A stretch of 64,000 bases of DNA from Limimaricola variabilis (GTDB lineage Bacteria > Pseudomonadota > Alphaproteobacteria > Rhodobacterales > Rhodobacteraceae), in NCBI RefSeq assembly GCF_014195545.1, contig NZ_JACIBX010000011.1, forward strand, positions 1 through 64,000. The letters run 5' to 3'. Positions 42,692-52,182 of this stretch are shown here, in pieces (position 1 is the first letter of the stretch; each line of letters opens with the position of its first letter). The position numbers and the translations under genes were made by a program. The notes under the pieces are model-generated. The model saw nothing but the letters and a program-made list of their open reading frames with translations, did no database searches and had not been told where the DNA came from.

Positions 42692-44376
42692 CAGCGACGC
42701 TCCGCGAACCGCGCCAGCGGCACGCCCCCTTCGGCGGCGATCACCGCATCGAGGCCGACTTCCAGCTTGCGGCGGATCCGCTCCGCCGCCGCGGGCTCGG
42801 GGTCGAAGGACAACGCGCGCTGCCATTGGAACCGCGCCTCGGTGTGGCGTCCGACGGCCCAGTAGCCGTCGCCCAGGTGATCATTGACGATCGGGTCAGC
42901 AGGCTCCAGCTCGGCGGCGCGTTCGAGATGGCCCACGGCCTCCCTGAACTGGCCGAGCTTGAACTGCGCCCAGCCGAGGCTGTCGACGATGGCGCCGTTA
43001 TCGGGCTGCGCGCGCACGGCGCGTTCGATCATGCCCAGTGCCTCGTCCAGCGCCTCGCCCCGTTCGACCAGGGAGTAGCCGAGGAAGTTCAACACCTCGG
43101 CCTGGTCGGGATCGGTGCCGAGCGCGGCGCGGAAATCGGCCTCGGCGCCGGACCAGTTGTCCTGGGCGTGCCGAGCGATGCCGCGCATGTAGTACAGCCA
43201 CCAGGCCGCATTTTCGCCGGCCATTTCGATGGCGCGGCCATAGGCCCCCTCGGCCGCGGCATTCTCGCCCTCGGAGCGGTGCAGGTCACCCAGCGCAACC
43301 GGCACCTCGACCAGATCGGGGGCAATGCGGGCCAGTTGTTCGAGCACTTCGAGCGCCCGGGCGGGCTGGCCCGAACGGCGCAGCACCTCGGCGCGGCCCA
43401 GCTCGGCCGTGATGTGGGCGGGGTCGTCGGCGGGAATGGCGGCATAGGCCTCCTGCGCCAGATCATGCCGCCCGGCCTGCTCCAGAAGGCCGGCAGCCAG
43501 AAGCAGCGCGTCGACCCGATCAGGGTCGAGCGCCAAAGCCACGCGGACATGCAGCAGGACGAAATGCTCGGGCAGTTCCGAACCCAGCGCGCTGGCTACC
43601 GAGACGTAGAGCTCGGACAGGCCCTCGAGCGGCGTCGTCGCGATGTTCCAGGCCACGCTCTCGCCCGCGGCGAGGCGGTCGCGAAGGGCAGTGGCCTCGG
43701 GTGCGCCACGCCCGGCCTCGTCGAGGAGCGCCACCGCGTCATCGGCCCGGTCGAGTTGCGCGAGCACTTGCGCCTGCGCCACCACCACCGGCAGACCCAG
43801 CGCCAACCCGTTGTCGGGGGCGGCACCGAGGATTTCCTCGGCGGCCTCGAAATCGCCGACCGAAGCCAGCGCCAGCGCCTTGTGGTAGAGGCCGAAGCCG
43901 CGCAGCCCGTTGGTGTTGATCACTTCATCGAAGGCGGTCAGGGCCTGATCCATCCGGCCTTGGCCGAGCCGCGCCCAGGCGCGCGTCACGCCATCGACCA
44001 GCGGACCGATGCTGCGACCGGCCTCGAACAGTTCGAAGGTCTCGTTCCAGGCGCCGCGCTGCGCCGCATCGAGATGCAGCACCATGTCGGCGATCTGGCT
44101 TTCGCCGCCGGAATCGCGCAGCCGCACCGCCAGTGGCAGCGCCTCGGAGACCTCGCCGGTGGCCAGCAGCCCGGCGATTGCGCCTTCGAGCAAGAGAGGG
44201 TTGGTCGGGTCCGAACCCAGTGCGGTGGTGAACCAGTCAGCCGCTGCGGAGTAATCCTGTGCTGCGGCGGCTGCTCGTGCTGCGAGATAGGGGCCTGCAT
44301 CAGATTGCGCCGAGAGCGGCGTAGCCGCCAGAAGCCCGGCCATAGCGGCCAAGGCCCGGAGGTTGCGGGTCACCAT
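42691..44376 (-). CDS. Exported TPR-repeat protein
   Basis: A 561-residue protein with a signal peptide (about 1-24, ending LSA-Q) and at least a dozen helical TPR-like repeats, clearest toward the C terminus (for example AEVLNFLGYSLVERGEALDEA and AIVDSLGWAQFKLGQFREAV-like units). The start at 44376 has AGGAG 9 bases upstream. It forms a transcript with ispE. TPRs mediate protein contacts, and a periplasmic scaffold role is likely. The partner is unknown. Confidence 0.88.
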   Translation of the reverse strand: MVTRNLRALAAMAGLLAATPLSAQSDAGPYLAARAAAAAQDYSAAADWFTTALGSDPTNPLLLEGAIAGLLATGEVSEALPLAVRLRDSGGESQIADMVLHLDAAQRGAWNETFELFEAGRSIGPLVDGVTRAWARLGQGRMDQALTAFDEVINTNGLRGFGLYHKALALASVGDFEAAEEILGAAPDNGLALGLPVVVAQAQVLAQLDRADDAVALLDEAGRGAPEATALRDRLAAGESVAWNIATTPLEGLSELYVSVASALGSELPEHFVLLHVRVALALDPDRVDALLLAAGLLEQAGRHDLAQEAYAAIPADDPAHITAELGRAEVLRRSGQPARALEVLEQLARIAPDLVEVPVALGDLHRSEGENAAAEGAYGRAIEMAGENAAWWLYYMRGIARHAQDNWSGAEADFRAALGTDPDQAEVLNFLGYSLVERGEALDEALGMIERAVRAQPDNGAIVDSLGWAQFKLGQFREAVGHLERAAELEPADPIVNDHLGDGYWAVGRHTEARFQWQRALSFDPEPAAAERIRRKLEVGLDAVIAAEGGVPLARFAERR

Positions 44377-44484
44377 GCGTATTGCTCCTGCCGTTCCGGG
44401 TTTGGCCCGATCGCCGCGGGCCAAGCTAGTGAGAGCAACGGCACCGCGCAATGCGGGTTCCCACCGACCGGCGGATATCCGCGA

Positions 44485-46155
44485 TCACATGTTCGGGTAA
44501 TTGGGCCCGTCACCGCCCTGAGGCACCGTCCAGACGATGTTCTGACTGGGGTCCTTGATGTCGCAGGTCTTGCAGTGGACGCAGTTCTGGAAGTTGATCA
44601 CGAACTCCGGTCCGCCTTCCTTTTCAACCACTTCGTATACCCCGGCCGGGCAGTAGCGTTGTGCCGGTTCGGCGTAGACCGGCAGGTTGTGACCGATGGG
44701 GACTTTGGGGTCCTTCAATTTTAGGTGACAGGGCTGGCTTTCTTCGTGGTTTGTGCCGGAGAAACTGACATTGGTGAGTCGATCGAAGCTCAAAACGCCA
44801 TCGGGCTTCGGATATGCAATTTCCGCGTGATCCTTGGCCGGTTCGGTCGCCTCGGCATCGGTCTTGCCGTGGCCCAAGGTGCCCAGAAGCGAGAATCCCA
44901 GCGTGTTGGTCCACATGTCGAAGCCGCCCAGCGCCAGCGACGCGGTGAGACCGTAGCGCGACCAGAGCGGCTTCACGTTGCGGACCTTCTTGAGGTCCTT
45001 GCCGATCGCACCTTCGCGGACCGCCGTGTCGTAGCTTTCGAGCACGTCTCCAGCGCGGCCCGAGGACATCGCCTCATAGGCGGCCTCGGCGGCATGGATG
45101 CCCGAGAGCATGGCGTTGTGGTTGCCCTTGATACGCGGCACGTTGACCATGCCCGCCGAACAACCCAGCAGCGCGCCGCCCGGGAAGGCGGTCTTGGGCA
45201 GCGACTGCCAGCCGCCCTCGGTGATGGCGCGCGCGCCATAGGCCACGCGCTTGCCGCCCTTCAGCAGCTCGGCCACCATCGGGTGGTGCTTGAAGCGCTG
45301 GAACTCCTGATAGGGGCGCAGATAGGGGTTGGCGTAACCCAGATGCACCACGAAGCCGACATAGACCTGATTGTTGTCGAGGTGGTAGATGAAGGAGCCG
45401 CCGCCGGCGTTCTTCTCGAGCGGCCAGCCCATGGTGTGCACGACGCGGCCCTCGCTGTGCTTGGCCGGGTCGATCTCCCAGATCTCCTTCATGCCGAGGC
45501 CGTATTTCTGCGGCTCGCGGCCCTCGCCCAGCGCGAAGCGCTCGATCACCTGCTTGGACAGCGACCCGCGCACGCCCTCGCCGAGGAAGACGTATTTGCC
45601 CAAGAGCTCCATGCCCGGCTCGTAGCCCGGCCCGGGGGTGCCGTCGGGGTTCTTGCCGAACTCGCCAGCGACCACGCCGGCGACGCGGCCATCCTCGCCC
45701 CAGACGATCTCCGAGCAGGACATGCCGGGGAACACCTCGACGCCCAGCTCCTCGGCCTTTTCGGCCATCCAGCGGCAGACATTGCCCATCGAGACGATGT
45801 AGTTGCCGTGGTTGTTCATCAGCGGCGGCATGATCGCGTTGGGCAGGCGCATCGATCCGCTTTCGCCCAGCATGTAGAACCGGTCGTCGCGCACCGGCAC
45901 GGTGATCGGCGCGCCCATCTCGCGCCAGTTCGGCAGCAGCCGGTCGAGGCCGCACGGGTCGAGCACCGCGCCCGAGAGGATATGCGCGCCGACCTCCGAG
46001 CCCTTTTCGAGCACCACGACCGAGATCTCGGGATCGAGCTGCTTGAGACGGATCGCCGCCGACAGCCCGGCGGGGCCGGCGCCGACGATCACCACGTCGT
46101 ATTCCATCGCCTCGCGCTCGGGGCGGGTCTCGGTCTGGCTGGCGGTATCGGTCAT
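44485..46155 (-). CDS. Electron transfer flavoprotein-ubiquinone oxidoreductase
   Basis: A 556-residue FAD and 4Fe-4S enzyme that passes electrons from ETF to ubiquinone in fatty- and amino-acid oxidation. The FAD-binding loop VIVGAGPAGLSAAIRL lies near 22. The C-terminal cluster ligands are the cysteines in QRYCPAGVYEV and NCVHCKTCDIKDP. The family end VWTVPQGGDGPNYPNM is complete. It is a monocistronic reverse gene, divergent from greA. Confidence 0.96.
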   Translation of the reverse strand: MTDTASQTETRPEREAMEYDVVIVGAGPAGLSAAIRLKQLDPEISVVVLEKGSEVGAHILSGAVLDPCGLDRLLPNWREMGAPITVPVRDDRFYMLGESGSMRLPNAIMPPLMNNHGNYIVSMGNVCRWMAEKAEELGVEVFPGMSCSEIVWGEDGRVAGVVAGEFGKNPDGTPGPGYEPGMELLGKYVFLGEGVRGSLSKQVIERFALGEGREPQKYGLGMKEIWEIDPAKHSEGRVVHTMGWPLEKNAGGGSFIYHLDNNQVYVGFVVHLGYANPYLRPYQEFQRFKHHPMVAELLKGGKRVAYGARAITEGGWQSLPKTAFPGGALLGCSAGMVNVPRIKGNHNAMLSGIHAAEAAYEAMSSGRAGDVLESYDTAVREGAIGKDLKKVRNVKPLWSRYGLTASLALGGFDMWTNTLGFSLLGTLGHGKTDAEATEPAKDHAEIAYPKPDGVLSFDRLTNVSFSGTNHEESQPCHLKLKDPKVPIGHNLPVYAEPAQRYCPAGVYEVVEKEGGPEFVINFQNCVHCKTCDIKDPSQNIVWTVPQGGDGPNYPNM

Positions 46156-46311
46156 CTGGCGTGTCCCTGCTGGCTCTCCTGCTCCGCGCAAAGGCCTATC
46201 GCATGCACCCGGCATGCACAATTGCGACCCGGCGCCACGGCATCGAAGCCCTATCCTGCCAAGGGCGGCGGGCCCTGCGGGGCGGGCTGTCGCCGGTGCC
46301 GGGCGGCGGGC

Positions 46312-46341
46312 TTGACTTCGGCCCGCCCCACGGGCTTAGAA
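46312..46341 (+). promoter_or_regulatory. Candidate sigma-70 promoter of greA
   Basis: TTGACT (46312-46317) and TTAGAA (46336-46341) are separated by 18 bases and end 46 bases before the greA start. Confidence 0.5.
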
Positions 46342-46387
46342 CGTCCGGTGTTGCACGGGCCCCGGGACAGGGGGAAAGGCTGTAAAG

Positions 46388-46858
46388 ATGGAAAAGATCC
46401 CGCTGACGCGCGAAGGTTTCGCCAAGATCGATGCCGAGCTGAAGCACCTGAAATCGGTCGAACGCCCGGCGATCATCGCGGCGATCTCCGAGGCACGCGC
46501 GCATGGCGACCTCTCGGAAAACGCCGAGTATCATTCGGCCAAGGAGAAGCAGAGCTTCATCGAAGGCCGGATCAAGGAACTCGAGAGCGTGATCGGCCTC
46601 GCCGACGTGATCGACCCGTCCAAGATGTCCGGCTCGATCAAGTTCGGTGCGACCGTCAAGCTGGTCGACGAGGATACCGACGAGGAAAAGACCTACCAGA
46701 TCGTCGGCGAATACGAGGCCGACATCGAGGCGGGTCGTCTCAACATCAAGTCGCCGCTGGCCCGCGCCCTGATCGGCAAGGACGAAGGCGACAGCGTCGA
46801 GGTCCGCACGCCGGGTGGCGAGAAATCCTACGAGATCTTGAGCGTCAGCTATTCGTGA
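46388..46858 (+). CDS. greA: Transcription elongation factor GreA
   Basis: A 156-residue factor that rescues backtracked RNA polymerase by stimulating transcript cleavage. The N-terminal coiled coil carries the catalytic acidic tip [16 protein letters not shown] near 41-56, and the C-terminal FKBP-like domain ends [13 protein letters not shown]. Length is normal. A terminator hairpin follows the stop. Confidence 0.97.
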   Translation: MEKIPLTREGFAKIDAELKHLKSVERPAIIAAISEARAHGDLSENAEYHSAKEKQSFIEGRIKELESVIGLADVIDPSKMSGSIKFGATVKLVDEDTDEEKTYQIVGEYEADIEAGRLNIKSPLARALIGKDEGDSVEVRTPGGEKSYEILSVSYS

Positions 46859-46859
46859 G

Positions 46860-46877
46860 GCCGCGCAGGCGGCTTTT
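46860..46877 (+). terminator. Intrinsic terminator after greA
   Basis: GCCGC (46860-46864) pairs with GCGGC (46869-46873) around a GCAG loop and is followed by TTTT (46874-46877). The stem is short but GC-only. It sits 9 bases before the next start codon and may also mask that ribosome binding site. Confidence 0.55.
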
Positions 46878-46886
46878 GGGGGCGGT

Positions 46887-47840
46887 ATGAACGACAATCC
46901 CGACAGCCACGAGGCCGCGGGCCCCGAAGCCGCGCCCACGGGCATCGCGACCTGGGAGCGGATGGGCCGGGCCGAGCGGATCGCCGCCGGGGCCAGCCTC
47001 GGCTGGGCGGTGGTGGCCGGTCTGGCGATGGCGCTGGGCGGCCAGCCGCTGGTCGGGCCGGTGCTGGTCGTGGTGATCCCCGTCGCGATGGTCTGGATCG
47101 GCGTCTTCGCGAGCCACGCCTCGCGCGCCGCGCGCGAGGAAGCGCACCGACTCCGTGCCGAGATCCAGACCCTGCAGCGCAGCCTGCGCACCCAGTCGCG
47201 CGGCGGCCTCTCGCCCGAGATCGACCGCCGCCTCGCCACCATCGAACGCGCCGCCCGGCAGACCGAGGCCGCGCTCGCGGGGTTCGGCGTGATGCGACCG
47301 CAGGAGGCCGCTCCGCAGGACGAACCCGCGCCGGAACCGGCCGCCCCCGAGGCGCCCGCAGCGCCGTCGCTGGGCCGGGCCGAGATGGCGCGCGCGCTGA
47401 ACTTCCCCGACAACGATCAGGATCTCGAAGGCTTCGCGGCGTTGCGCGCGGCGCTGCGCGACACCCGCGCGCGTCAGCTGATCCAGGCGAGCCAGGACGT
47501 GCTGACCTTGCTGAGCCAGGACGGCATCTACATGGACGATCTGGCGCCACCGATGGCTCCTGCCTCGGCTTGGCGGGCGCTGGCGCAGGGCGCGCGGGGC
47601 GAGGCGGTGGCGCCGCTGGCCGAAGGGCTCGATGATGAAGGCCCGGCCGGGATCGCGGCGGCACGGATGCGCGCCGACACGATCTTCCGCGACACGGTGC
47701 AGCACTTTCTGCGGCTGTTCGACCGGATGCTCGACGATTACTGCGAAGGCGCCGATGATGGCGAGATCGCTGATCTGGCCGAGACCCGGACCGGCCGCGC
47801 CTTCCGGCTGCTCGGTGCGGCGGCCGGTAACTTCGGCTAG
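46887..47840 (+). CDS. Hypothetical membrane protein with coiled coil
   Basis: A 317-residue protein I do not recognise. After a polar start, two hydrophobic segments (about 35-50 and 55-75) form a hairpin. A charged coiled-coil helix follows near 80-135 (REEAHRLRAEIQTLQRSLRTQ), then a Pro/Ala/Glu-rich linker near 145-165, and a conserved-looking C-terminal helical domain (about 170-315). It lies 28 bases after greA and converges on the acetyltransferase gene with a 3-base gap. Confidence 0.75.
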   Translation: MNDNPDSHEAAGPEAAPTGIATWERMGRAERIAAGASLGWAVVAGLAMALGGQPLVGPVLVVVIPVAMVWIGVFASHASRAAREEAHRLRAEIQTLQRSLRTQSRGGLSPEIDRRLATIERAARQTEAALAGFGVMRPQEAAPQDEPAPEPAAPEAPAAPSLGRAEMARALNFPDNDQDLEGFAALRAALRDTRARQLIQASQDVLTLLSQDGIYMDDLAPPMAPASAWRALAQGARGEAVAPLAEGLDDEGPAGIAAARMRADTIFRDTVQHFLRLFDRMLDDYCEGADDGEIADLAETRTGRAFRLLGAAAGNFG

Positions 47841-47843
47841 GGC

Positions 47844-48425
47844 TCAGCCAATCCGGCGGATCATCGTGGTCGCGGCGCGAAAGCCGAAGATCATGCGCAG
47901 CGGGCCGAGCGGGCGGCGTCCGGCGGCGACAAAGCCGCGCCGCTCGTAGAGGGCGCGGGCACGCGGGTTCTCGTCGATCACCTCGAGCCGGATCTCGGCA
48001 TGGCCTCGCGCCCGGGCTTCCTGCGCCAGTGCCTCGATCAGCCGCGAGCCTACCCCGCGCCCGCGCGCCTCGGGCGCCACGAAGATGCCGTCGACGAGAA
48101 AGCGGCGATTGTCGACATCGGTCTGCAGCAGGGCAAGCGCCCCAGCCCGCCAGGCCGCTCCGACCCTCCCGTAGCCGCTTCGCATGGCGGCGCGGTCGCC
48201 GGTGACCAACGCGCCGCGCGCGGTCTTGAAGCCGGCGACGCCCATCAGTTGCCCCGCGCCATCACGGGCGCAAAGCGCGTGGTCGGGGTCGAGCGCGGCG
48301 GCAACGAAGCGCAGCGCTCGTTCCCGTGGCCCCAGCACCCGGCCGAGCTTGGCGCCGAAGGCCTCCCAGTAGAGGGCCGCGATGCGGGCGCGTTCGGGCT
48401 CGGCAAAGCCCGGCTCAACTTTCAC
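47844..48425 (-). CDS. GNAT-family N-acetyltransferase
   Basis: A 193-residue acetyltransferase. The acetyl-CoA binding signature is VAPEARGRGVGSRLIEAL near 116-132, followed by EIRLEVIDENPRARALYERRGF, the last GNAT strands. The start overlaps the mobA stop by 4 bases. The acceptor cannot be deduced. Confidence 0.9.
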   Translation of the reverse strand: MKVEPGFAEPERARIAALYWEAFGAKLGRVLGPRERALRFVAAALDPDHALCARDGAGQLMGVAGFKTARGALVTGDRAAMRSGYGRVGAAWRAGALALLQTDVDNRRFLVDGIFVAPEARGRGVGSRLIEALAQEARARGHAEIRLEVIDENPRARALYERRGFVAAGRRPLGPLRMIFGFRAATTMIRRIG

Positions 48426-49036
48426 GCGCGGTCCCCGAAACGGGCCGCGGCGCGGTCGAAATCCTCGGGCGTGTTGAGGTTGGCGAAAGGGTCGGGATCG
48501 CCCTCGGGGAAAGGTGCGCGCGCCGCACCCTGGGCGAGGGCCCAGTCACCGACCCGCCGGGTGCCCGCCGCGATGTCGGCGGCCAGCCTGTCGGCCAGTG
48601 CCACGGGCCAGAGGCCGCAGACCGGGTGCAGCCGGCCGCCGCATTCCGCGATAGCGAGCCCGTTCCCTTCCTCGGCCGCCATGATCAGCCGCGGCACCAG
48701 ATCGCCAGGCAGCCAGGGCGTGTCGCCCGGCGCGGTCAGCACCCAGGCCGCGCCGCGCGCGCGCGCCCATCCCATCGCCGCCAGCACGCCGGCCAGCGGG
48801 CCGGGGTGACCGGGCAGGGGGTCTGGGATCACATCGAGACCGAAACCTGCGAAACGGGCCGGATCGCCATTGGCATTGAGCGCCAGCGCCGGCAGCTGCG
48901 GCGACAGGCGCTCGATCACATGGGTCAGCAGTGGCCGTCCCGCGAGATCGCGCAGGGCCTTGTCGCCGCCGCCCATCCGGCGCGACATGCCCCCGGCGAG
49001 GATCAGTCCCGGCGGTGCCTCGATCGGCTGGTCCAT
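48422..49036 (-). CDS. mobA: Molybdenum cofactor guanylyltransferase
   Basis: A 204-residue nucleotidyltransferase that joins GMP to molybdopterin to form the bis-MGD cofactor. The GTP-binding loop LILAGGMSRRMGGGDKAL lies at 11-28, and the metal aspartate appears in TAPGDTPWLP near 104. The C-terminal NLNTPEDF motif is present. The ATG at 49036 is chosen because it gives the normal length. moaD/moaE lie 13 kb away in the same window. Confidence 0.92.
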   Translation of the reverse strand: MDQPIEAPPGLILAGGMSRRMGGGDKALRDLAGRPLLTHVIERLSPQLPALALNANGDPARFAGFGLDVIPDPLPGHPGPLAGVLAAMGWARARGAAWVLTAPGDTPWLPGDLVPRLIMAAEEGNGLAIAECGGRLHPVCGLWPVALADRLAADIAAGTRRVGDWALAQGAARAPFPEGDPDPFANLNTPEDFDRAAARFGDRA

Positions 49037-49073
49037 GAGGCCTCGCTTTCGGGTGCGCAGGGAGGGCGCGCGG

Positions 49074-49685
49074 TCAGCCTTCGAGCGCCCGCGCCACGGC
49101 GCGGCGCGCATCGCGCAGGCTGTCACTGTCGTTCTCGTTGTGCTCGGTCGTGACCACGCCGGGCAGCGCGCCAAACCGCTTCATCAGCTTGTCCGGGAAC
49201 CAGGTGGTGCCCAGACCTTCGAAGCCCGGCAACTCGCCCAGAAGCTTGGCGATCGCACGCGTGCAGTAGGCCTGCGGCACAGGGCCCGCCACCAAGGCGA
49301 GGCGGTAGGCCCGCTCGGCGATCTGGGGGGCGACCTCGAGCTCCTGCTCCACCGTCACATAGGATTCGCGCGAATGGTAGGAGACGTAGCTCTCGACCAC
49401 CTGCGGCGTCATCCCGAACAGCACGTCGTTGCGCTCCGGGATCGAGGGATGCGCGTAGCTGCCGGCCGGATCGAAGAGCACCCGCTCTGAGGCGTTGATC
49501 AGCAGCGCGCTGTGCGCGCCGTTACCGGTGCCGAGATTGTTGACCGTGTAGAGCGTCAGCGCCGTCGGCCCGTCATGGCGATAGCGGGCGCGCTCGACCA
49601 TCGCGTCGGGAGCCCAGACGGCTTCGCCGTCGCCGCACCCCGCGAGCGCCAGCGGCGCCGCCATCAGGAAGACGCGCCGCTGCAT
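49074..49685 (-). CDS. Lipoprotein, possible permuted papain-like fold
   Basis: A 203-residue lipoprotein. The signal peptide ends in the lipobox LALAGC (Cys17), so it should be lipid-anchored. The body has GNGAHSALLI near residue 56 and YCTRAIAKLL near 140. A His before a Cys in these settings recalls permuted NlpC/P60 (YiiX-like) hydrolases, but I cannot confirm it. It is between mobA and the cytochrome oxidase subunit IV gene, both on the same strand. Confidence 0.75.
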   Translation of the reverse strand: MQRRVFLMAAPLALAGCGDGEAVWAPDAMVERARYRHDGPTALTLYTVNNLGTGNGAHSALLINASERVLFDPAGSYAHPSIPERNDVLFGMTPQVVESYVSYHSRESYVTVEQELEVAPQIAERAYRLALVAGPVPQAYCTRAIAKLLGELPGFEGLGTTWFPDKLMKRFGALPGVVTTEHNENDSDSLRDARRAVARALEG

Positions 49686-49688
49686 GGA

Positions 49689-49835
49689 TCAGGCGTTGAC
49701 CAGCGCCAGCAGGATCAGCGCGACGATGATCGCGATGGTGCCGCGGGTCACCAGCGTCATGAAGCCCGCGAAGGTGCGTTCCTGATCGGTGATGTCCATG
49801 GTGCCGGGGACGTGGTGGTGCTGATCGTCGGCCAT
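49689..49835 (-). CDS. aa3-type cytochrome c oxidase subunit IV
   Basis: A 48-residue membrane protein, too short for most gene finders. It begins MADDQHHHVPGTMDITDQE and continues with one hydrophobic helix (TIAIIVALILLALVNA) at the C terminus. The MDI..QE..F.GF pattern is the hallmark of the small subunit IV of alphaproteobacterial aa3 oxidases. GAGGAG lies about 6 bases before the ATG. The other oxidase subunits are not in the window. Confidence 0.9.
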   Translation of the reverse strand: MADDQHHHVPGTMDITDQERTFAGFMTLVTRGTIAIIVALILLALVNA

Positions 49836-49893
49836 CTCGGGCTCCTCGCAACTGGCGTGTCGGGTCGGGGGTTAGCCCGAATCCGGGCGCTTG

Positions 49894-50427
49894 TCACGAT
49901 GCCTCGGGCGCGGCATCCGGTCCCTGTGGCCCGGTCCTGCCCGGCGCCTCGTCCTCCCGCGTCTCTCCGGCCTCCTGATCCTCCTCCTCCAGCTCACGCG
50001 CCAGCCGGAAGCCGATCCGCTCGGGCGGTTCCTCGGGCTGCGGGCGGGGCAGGGCGCGCAGCAACACCGAAAGCTGGCTGACATGCTGGATCAGCTGCGC
50101 CTTGGCGCCGCTCGCATCGGTGCCGAAAAAGGTCACGATGTCGGGGTCGAAATAGCCCATCCCCTGAATCCTGAGCAGGCCGGAATGGCCACCGGTCATC
50201 GCCATCGCGACCTCGTCGCCCGGGGCCAGGTCGGCTTCGAATCGCTGGATGTAGTGGATCAGCCGCTCATAGGCCCAGCGCGCCGGGCTCTTGGACCCGG
50301 CGGGCCGGCACAGCGCCGGCGGCAATGCCTCGGGCGCGACGGCACCGTCGGCATGCACCTCGCGCAACCTGGGCAGCGCTTCGGCCTCGAGCGCCTCGGC
50401 GGCGGTGGCGATGATATGGTCGGCCAT
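49894..50427 (-). CDS. Conserved hypothetical protein (DUF6173-like)
   Basis: A 177-residue soluble protein starting [21 protein letters not shown]. It has a compact central domain with [14 protein letters not shown] near 60 and [16 protein letters not shown] near 97, and a charged, Pro/Glu-rich C-terminal tail (about 140-177). GAGGAG is placed before the ATG at 50427, which is preferred over one at 50484. The function is unknown; a DUF6173 match is from memory only. Confidence 0.75.
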   Translation of the reverse strand: MADHIIATAAEALEAEALPRLREVHADGAVAPEALPPALCRPAGSKSPARWAYERLIHYIQRFEADLAPGDEVAMAMTGGHSGLLRIQGMGYFDPDIVTFFGTDASGAKAQLIQHVSQLSVLLRALPRPQPEEPPERIGFRLARELEEEDQEAGETREDEAPGRTGPQGPDAAPEAS

Positions 50428-50495
50428 GGCAGCGGTCTCCTCGCGGCGGGAACCGTAGGGTGGCATGGGGGAGCGCGGCGTCAAGCGGCGGCGAG

Positions 50496-50524
50496 TTGCA
50501 TGGCTTCGCCCGACGCGTCATATA
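50496..50524 (+). promoter_or_regulatory. Candidate promoter of accA
   Basis: TTGCAT (50496-50501) and CATATA (50519-50524) have 17 bases between them and end 31 bases before the accA start. Confidence 0.4.
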
Positions 50525-50555
50525 CGGCGTCACGAGCAAACGCAGGGGCCTTCGC

Positions 50556-51518
50556 ATGACCATCTACCTCGAATTCGAGAAGCCGCTCGCTGAGATCGAG
50601 GGCCAGGCCGAGGAGCTGCGCGCGCTGGCCCGTCGCAGCCCGGAAATGGACGTCGAGAAAGAAGCCGCCGCGCTCGACCGCAAGAGCCGCGACATGCTGG
50701 TCCAGCTCTATGGCAGCCTGACGCCCTGGCGCAAATGCCAGGTCGCGCGCCATCCCGAGCGGCCGCATTGCAAGGATTACATCGAGCGGCTCTTCACCGA
50801 GTACACGCCGCTCGCCGGCGACCGCAATTTCGCCGACGACCATTCGGTGATGGGCGGACTGGCGCGCTTCGACGGCCGTCCGGTGGTGGTGATCGGCCAC
50901 GAGAAGGGCAACGACACCAAGTCGCGCATCGAGCGCAACTTCGGCATGGCGCGCCCCGAGGGCTATCGCAAGGCGATCCGGCTGATGGATATCGCGGATC
51001 GCTTCAACCTGCCGGTGGTGACGCTGGTCGACACGCCCGGCGCCTATCCGGGCAAGGGCGCGGAAGAGCGCGGCCAGTCCGAGGCGATCGCGCGCTCGAC
51101 CGAGAAGTGCCTGCAGATCGAGGTGCCGCTGGTCTCCGTCATCATCGGCGAGGGTGGCTCGGGCGGCGCGGTGGCCTTCGCCACGGCGAACCGCGTGGCG
51201 ATGCTCGAGCATTCGATCTACTCGGTGATCTCGCCCGAGGGCTGCGCCTCGATCCTGTGGAAGGATTCCGAGAAGATGCGCGAGGCTGCCGAGGCGCTGC
51301 GCCTGACTGCGCAGGAGCTCAAGGAGCTAGGTGTCTGCGACCGGATCGTCGCCGAACCCCTGGGCGGCGCGCATCGCGACGCGAATGCGGCGATCGACGC
51401 GGTGGGCCGCGAGATCGGCAAGATGCTCGACGAGATGAAGGGCATGGACGGCAAGGCGATCCGCGCCGATCGTCGCAAGAAGTACCTCGATCTCGGCTCG
51501 AAGGGGCTGGCCGCCTGA
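50556..51518 (+). CDS. accA: Acetyl-CoA carboxylase carboxyltransferase subunit alpha
   Basis: A 320-residue subunit of the biotin-dependent carboxylase that makes malonyl-CoA for fatty-acid synthesis. It starts with the family N terminus [15 protein letters not shown]. The crotonase-like core includes [17 protein letters not shown] near 148, GEGGSGGA near 193 and [15 protein letters not shown] near 220. The ATG at 50556 matches the family start. A hairpin follows. Confidence 0.97.
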   Translation: MTIYLEFEKPLAEIEGQAEELRALARRSPEMDVEKEAAALDRKSRDMLVQLYGSLTPWRKCQVARHPERPHCKDYIERLFTEYTPLAGDRNFADDHSVMGGLARFDGRPVVVIGHEKGNDTKSRIERNFGMARPEGYRKAIRLMDIADRFNLPVVTLVDTPGAYPGKGAEERGQSEAIARSTEKCLQIEVPLVSVIIGEGGSGGAVAFATANRVAMLEHSIYSVISPEGCASILWKDSEKMREAAEALRLTAQELKELGVCDRIVAEPLGGAHRDANAAIDAVGREIGKMLDEMKGMDGKAIRADRRKKYLDLGSKGLAA

Positions 51519-51552
51519 GACGCGCCCTCCCGTTCAAACTGACAAGATAACA

Positions 51553-51578
51553 AAGGCCCGGTGGAAACGCCGGGCCTT
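51553..51578. terminator. Bidirectional terminator between accA and the PPOX gene
   Basis: AAGGCCCGG (51553-51561) pairs with CCGGGCCTT (51570-51578) around an 8-base loop. Read on the minus strand it is followed by TTGTTAT, a partial T tract. It overlaps the stop codon of the reverse gene and serves the convergent pair. Confidence 0.6.
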
Positions 51579-52182
51579 ACCACATCTTGGTCTTCGCCCG
51601 CTCCGGCCATTCGCGGTCATAGGCGTCGCCGTCGAAGCCGGCCGTCGCCTCGGCCAACATTTCGCCGACGCTGGGCAGGTCGCCGCTCTCGTCACCGCGT
51701 GTCCACAGCCCCGAGCGCATCACCGCGCGGGCGCATTGCGGGTAGGCCTCGGCCACCGTCACCACGATCACCGAGCGCGGGTGCTTGCCCTCATGGGCGA
51801 AGCGCGCGGTCAGTTCGGGGTCGTCGCTGACCACGGCGCGGCCATTGACGCGCATCACGCTGGTGGCACCGGGGACGAGGAACATCAGACTCACCCGCCC
51901 GTCGCGGACGATGTTGCGCAGCGAATCCATGCGGTTGTTGCCGGGCCAGTCCGGCAGCATCAGCGTTCGGTCATCGGCGATCCGCACCACCGCGCCGTCA
52001 TCGCCGCGCGGGCTCGCATCGGTGCCTTCCGGACCCACGGTGCTCAGCACGCAGAACCGTGCCGCGGCGATCCAGCGCGCCTGCGCCGGTGTCAGCCGGT
52101 CCGTGACCTTCGCGAGGGACGCGCCTGCGGGCTTGCGCTCGTAAAGGGCTTCGAGGGCCGCGACGGTCTCGATGACGCGCAT
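51577..52182 (-). CDS. PPOX-class FMN flavoprotein
   Basis: A 201-residue split-barrel flavin protein of the pyridoxamine-phosphate-oxidase-like superfamily. Features are RFCVLSTVGPEGTDASPRGD near 44, PDWPGNNRMDSLRNIV near 77 and MRVNGRAVVSDDP near 110. These resemble the MSMEG_1061-type subgroup, although that assignment is from memory. It shares a 4-base overlap with the acyltransferase gene. The substrate is unknown. Confidence 0.85.
   Translation of the reverse strand: MRVIETVAALEALYERKPAGASLAKVTDRLTPAQARWIAAARFCVLSTVGPEGTDASPRGDDGAVVRIADDRTLMLPDWPGNNRMDSLRNIVRDGRVSLMFLVPGATSVMRVNGRAVVSDDPELTARFAHEGKHPRSVIVVTVAEAYPQCARAVMRSGLWTRGDESGDLPSVGEMLAEATAGFDGDAYDREWPERAKTKMW

Noticed and set aside
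42826-44724. 632-residue forward frame
   Set aside because: Antisense to the TPR-protein gene.
44725-46890. 721-residue forward frame
   Set aside because: Antisense to the ETF-ubiquinone oxidoreductase gene and overlapping greA.
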